Below, piece after piece: positions 63,009 through 64,000 of a stretch of DNA of 64,000 bases. Within the stretch, counting starts at the first letter, position 1. Each line of letters starts with the position of its first letter. The translations under genes and the position numbers were made by a program. Below the pieces are notes generated by a model. The model searched no databases and was not told where the DNA came from. It saw only the letters and a program-made list of their open reading frames with translations. Source of the stretch: Anaerolineae bacterium (GTDB lineage Bacteria > Chloroflexota > Anaerolineae > Aggregatilineales > Phototrophicaceae); contig JAJDXR010000046.1 in NCBI GenBank assembly GCA_022823165.1, forward strand, positions 1-64,000, given 5' to 3'.

Positions 63009-64000
63009 CTAGAGTCGGTCTCCGACGAATTTGGTCAAATCGGCCGTCCGGCAGGAGTAGCCCCACTCATTGTCGTACCAGGTGATGACCTTCACCAGAT
63101 TGCCGGCGACGTCTGTCGCCAGGGCGTCAATCACACTCGAATGTGGATTGCCGATGTAGTCGGTGGAAACCAGCGGTTCGTGAGACACGTCCAGGTAGCC
63201 ATTCATGGGACCGGCCGCGGCTTCTTCAAAGGCGTCGATTAATTCAGGCTTGCTGGGTACGCGGTCGACGCTGGCGACAAAATCCACCAGCGAACCGGTC
63301 GGCGTGGGCACGCGCACGGCCATGCCATCGAACTTGCCTTGCAATTCGGGAACCACCAGCGCGACTGCCTGAGCGGCGCCGGTCGTAGTAGGTATCATAT
63401 TCACGGCTGCGGCTCTGGCGCGGCGCAAATCGCTGTGCGGCAGGTCGAGTATGCTCTGGTCGTTGGTATAGCTGTGAATGGTCGTCATGAAACCCTGCTG
63501 AATGCCGAAAGCGTCGTTGACGACTTTGGCCGGCGGCGCCAGGCAATTGGTCGTGCAGGACGCATTGGACAAAATGTGATGGGCATCGGCATCGTATTTG
63601 TCTTGATTCACACCGAGCACGATGGTGATGTCTTCGCCTTTTGCCGGCGCGGAAATGATCACCTTTTTGGCGCCAGCGCTGATGTGCTTTGAGGCGCTGG
63701 CTTTGTCGCGAAAAATGCCCGTGCTTTCTATCACCACGTCGACGCCCAGGTCGCCCCAAGGCAGCCGCGCCGGATCGCGCTCTGAGAGCGCCTTGATCTC
63801 GCGCCCGTCGACGATCAAGGCGCCATCGGCGACCTCTACCGTCCCGGGAAACACGCCGTAATTGGAGTCATAACGGAATAGATGCGCCATTGTGTTTATG
63901 TCGCCCAAATCGTTAAAGGCAATCACATCGATTTCACCCGGATAATTCTCGAGCGTGGCTTTGAGGACTTGCCGCCCGATGCGCCCGAATCCGTTGATGC
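63009..64000 (-). CDS. gap: Glyceraldehyde-3-phosphate dehydrogenase (5' end outside the window)
   Basis: The frame is open to the right edge and reads [14 protein letters not shown] near the start, so only a few N-terminal residues are missing. The active-site Cys is in [24 protein letters not shown] and [12 protein letters not shown] are further signatures. It makes 1,3-bisphosphoglycerate using NAD(P). It heads gap-pgk-tpiA on the minus strand; its promoter lies beyond the window. Confidence 0.96.
   Translation of the reverse strand, partial: INGFGRIGRQVLKATLENYPGEIDVIAFNDLGDINTMAHLFRYDSNYGVFPGTVEVADGALIVDGREIKALSERDPARLPWGDLGVDVVIESTGIFRDKASASKHISAGAKKVIISAPAKGEDITIVLGVNQDKYDADAHHILSNASCTTNCLAPPAKVVNDAFGIQQGFMTTIHSYTNDQSILDLPHSDLRRARAAAVNMIPTTTGAAQAVALVVPELQGKFDGMAVRVPTPTGSLVDFVASVDRVPSKPELIDAFEEAAAGPMNGYLDVSHEPLVSTDYIGNPHSSVIDALATDVAGNLVKVITWYDNEWGYSCRTADLTKFVGDRL

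Noticed and set aside
62950..63066. N-terminal extension of pgk
   Set aside because: The added 39 residues are not like any Pgk and overlap gap in the same strand; the start at 62949 gives the normal family length.

Overview
The window is a compact, GC-rich bacterial chromosome segment of almost purely housekeeping genes. No insertion sequence, prophage, CRISPR array or obvious genomic island is visible. The gene set suggests a member of the Chloroflexota, perhaps Anaerolineae-like. Pointers are SufBCD with a Rieske protein, LysM/M23 cell-surface proteins in a genome with few envelope genes, ThyX, single-domain DM13 and PstS-like secreted proteins, and several lineage-style hypothetical membrane proteins. 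The phylum is an inference; no 16S or marker alignment was possible.

Layout. 0.4-4.1 kb: rpmH-rnpA-yidD-(beta-propeller lipoprotein)-yidC-jag, the conserved cluster for ribosome, RNase P and membrane insertion that often lies near oriC, behind a clear sigma-70 promoter. 4.2-11.4 kb: sugar kinase, amidohydrolase, DM13 protein, thiol peroxidase, M29 aminopeptidase and a large SH3/TIM-barrel/M23 protein. 11.4-16.5 kb: iron-sulfur cluster assembly (DUF59, sufC-sufB-sufD, sufU, Rieske) with no sufS beside it; a NifS/IscS-type desulfurase sits at 38.4 kb, next to mnmA. 16.6-20.8 kb: phosphodiesterase, methyltransferase, tRNA-His, a repeat-tailed SRPBCC protein and three small membrane proteins. 20.7-29.8 kb, minus strand: a PstS-like protein, dinG, a Cys-rich protein, a HAD-DinB fusion, a polyprenyl synthase and nnr. 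30-33 kb: truncated globin, thyX, and yebC-ruvC-ruvA; ruvB is far away with queA at 55.5-57.5 kb.

33-47 kb: two hypothetical envelope proteins, eno-pyk, cysteine desulfurase-mnmA, a five-gene minus-strand run (ParB/SerK-like, ACT, Ig-like, JAMM peptidase, prepilin peptidase), Nudix-DUF547 and a His-rich multipass membrane protein. 47-51 kb: a LysM / DUF192 / LysM-M23 operon with 4-base overlaps. 51-59 kb: sucCD, tdk, rplU-rpmA-rpmE (the L31 carries an added RpoA-CTD-like domain), ruvB-queA, upp and a WecA-type transferase. 59-64 kb: gap-pgk-tpiA and a membrane protein that seems to start at CTG; gap runs off the right edge.

Together the genes give lower glycolysis (gap, pgk, tpiA, eno, pyk), succinyl-CoA synthetase of the TCA cycle, pyrimidine salvage (tdk, upp) with ThyX, Holliday-junction processing, Fe-S assembly and tRNA modification. 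Promoters read by eye repeatedly show an extended -10 of the form TGCTAnnnT. The unusual content is protein architecture and small regulatory structures rather than a mobile or defence system; I found no convincing new defence system.
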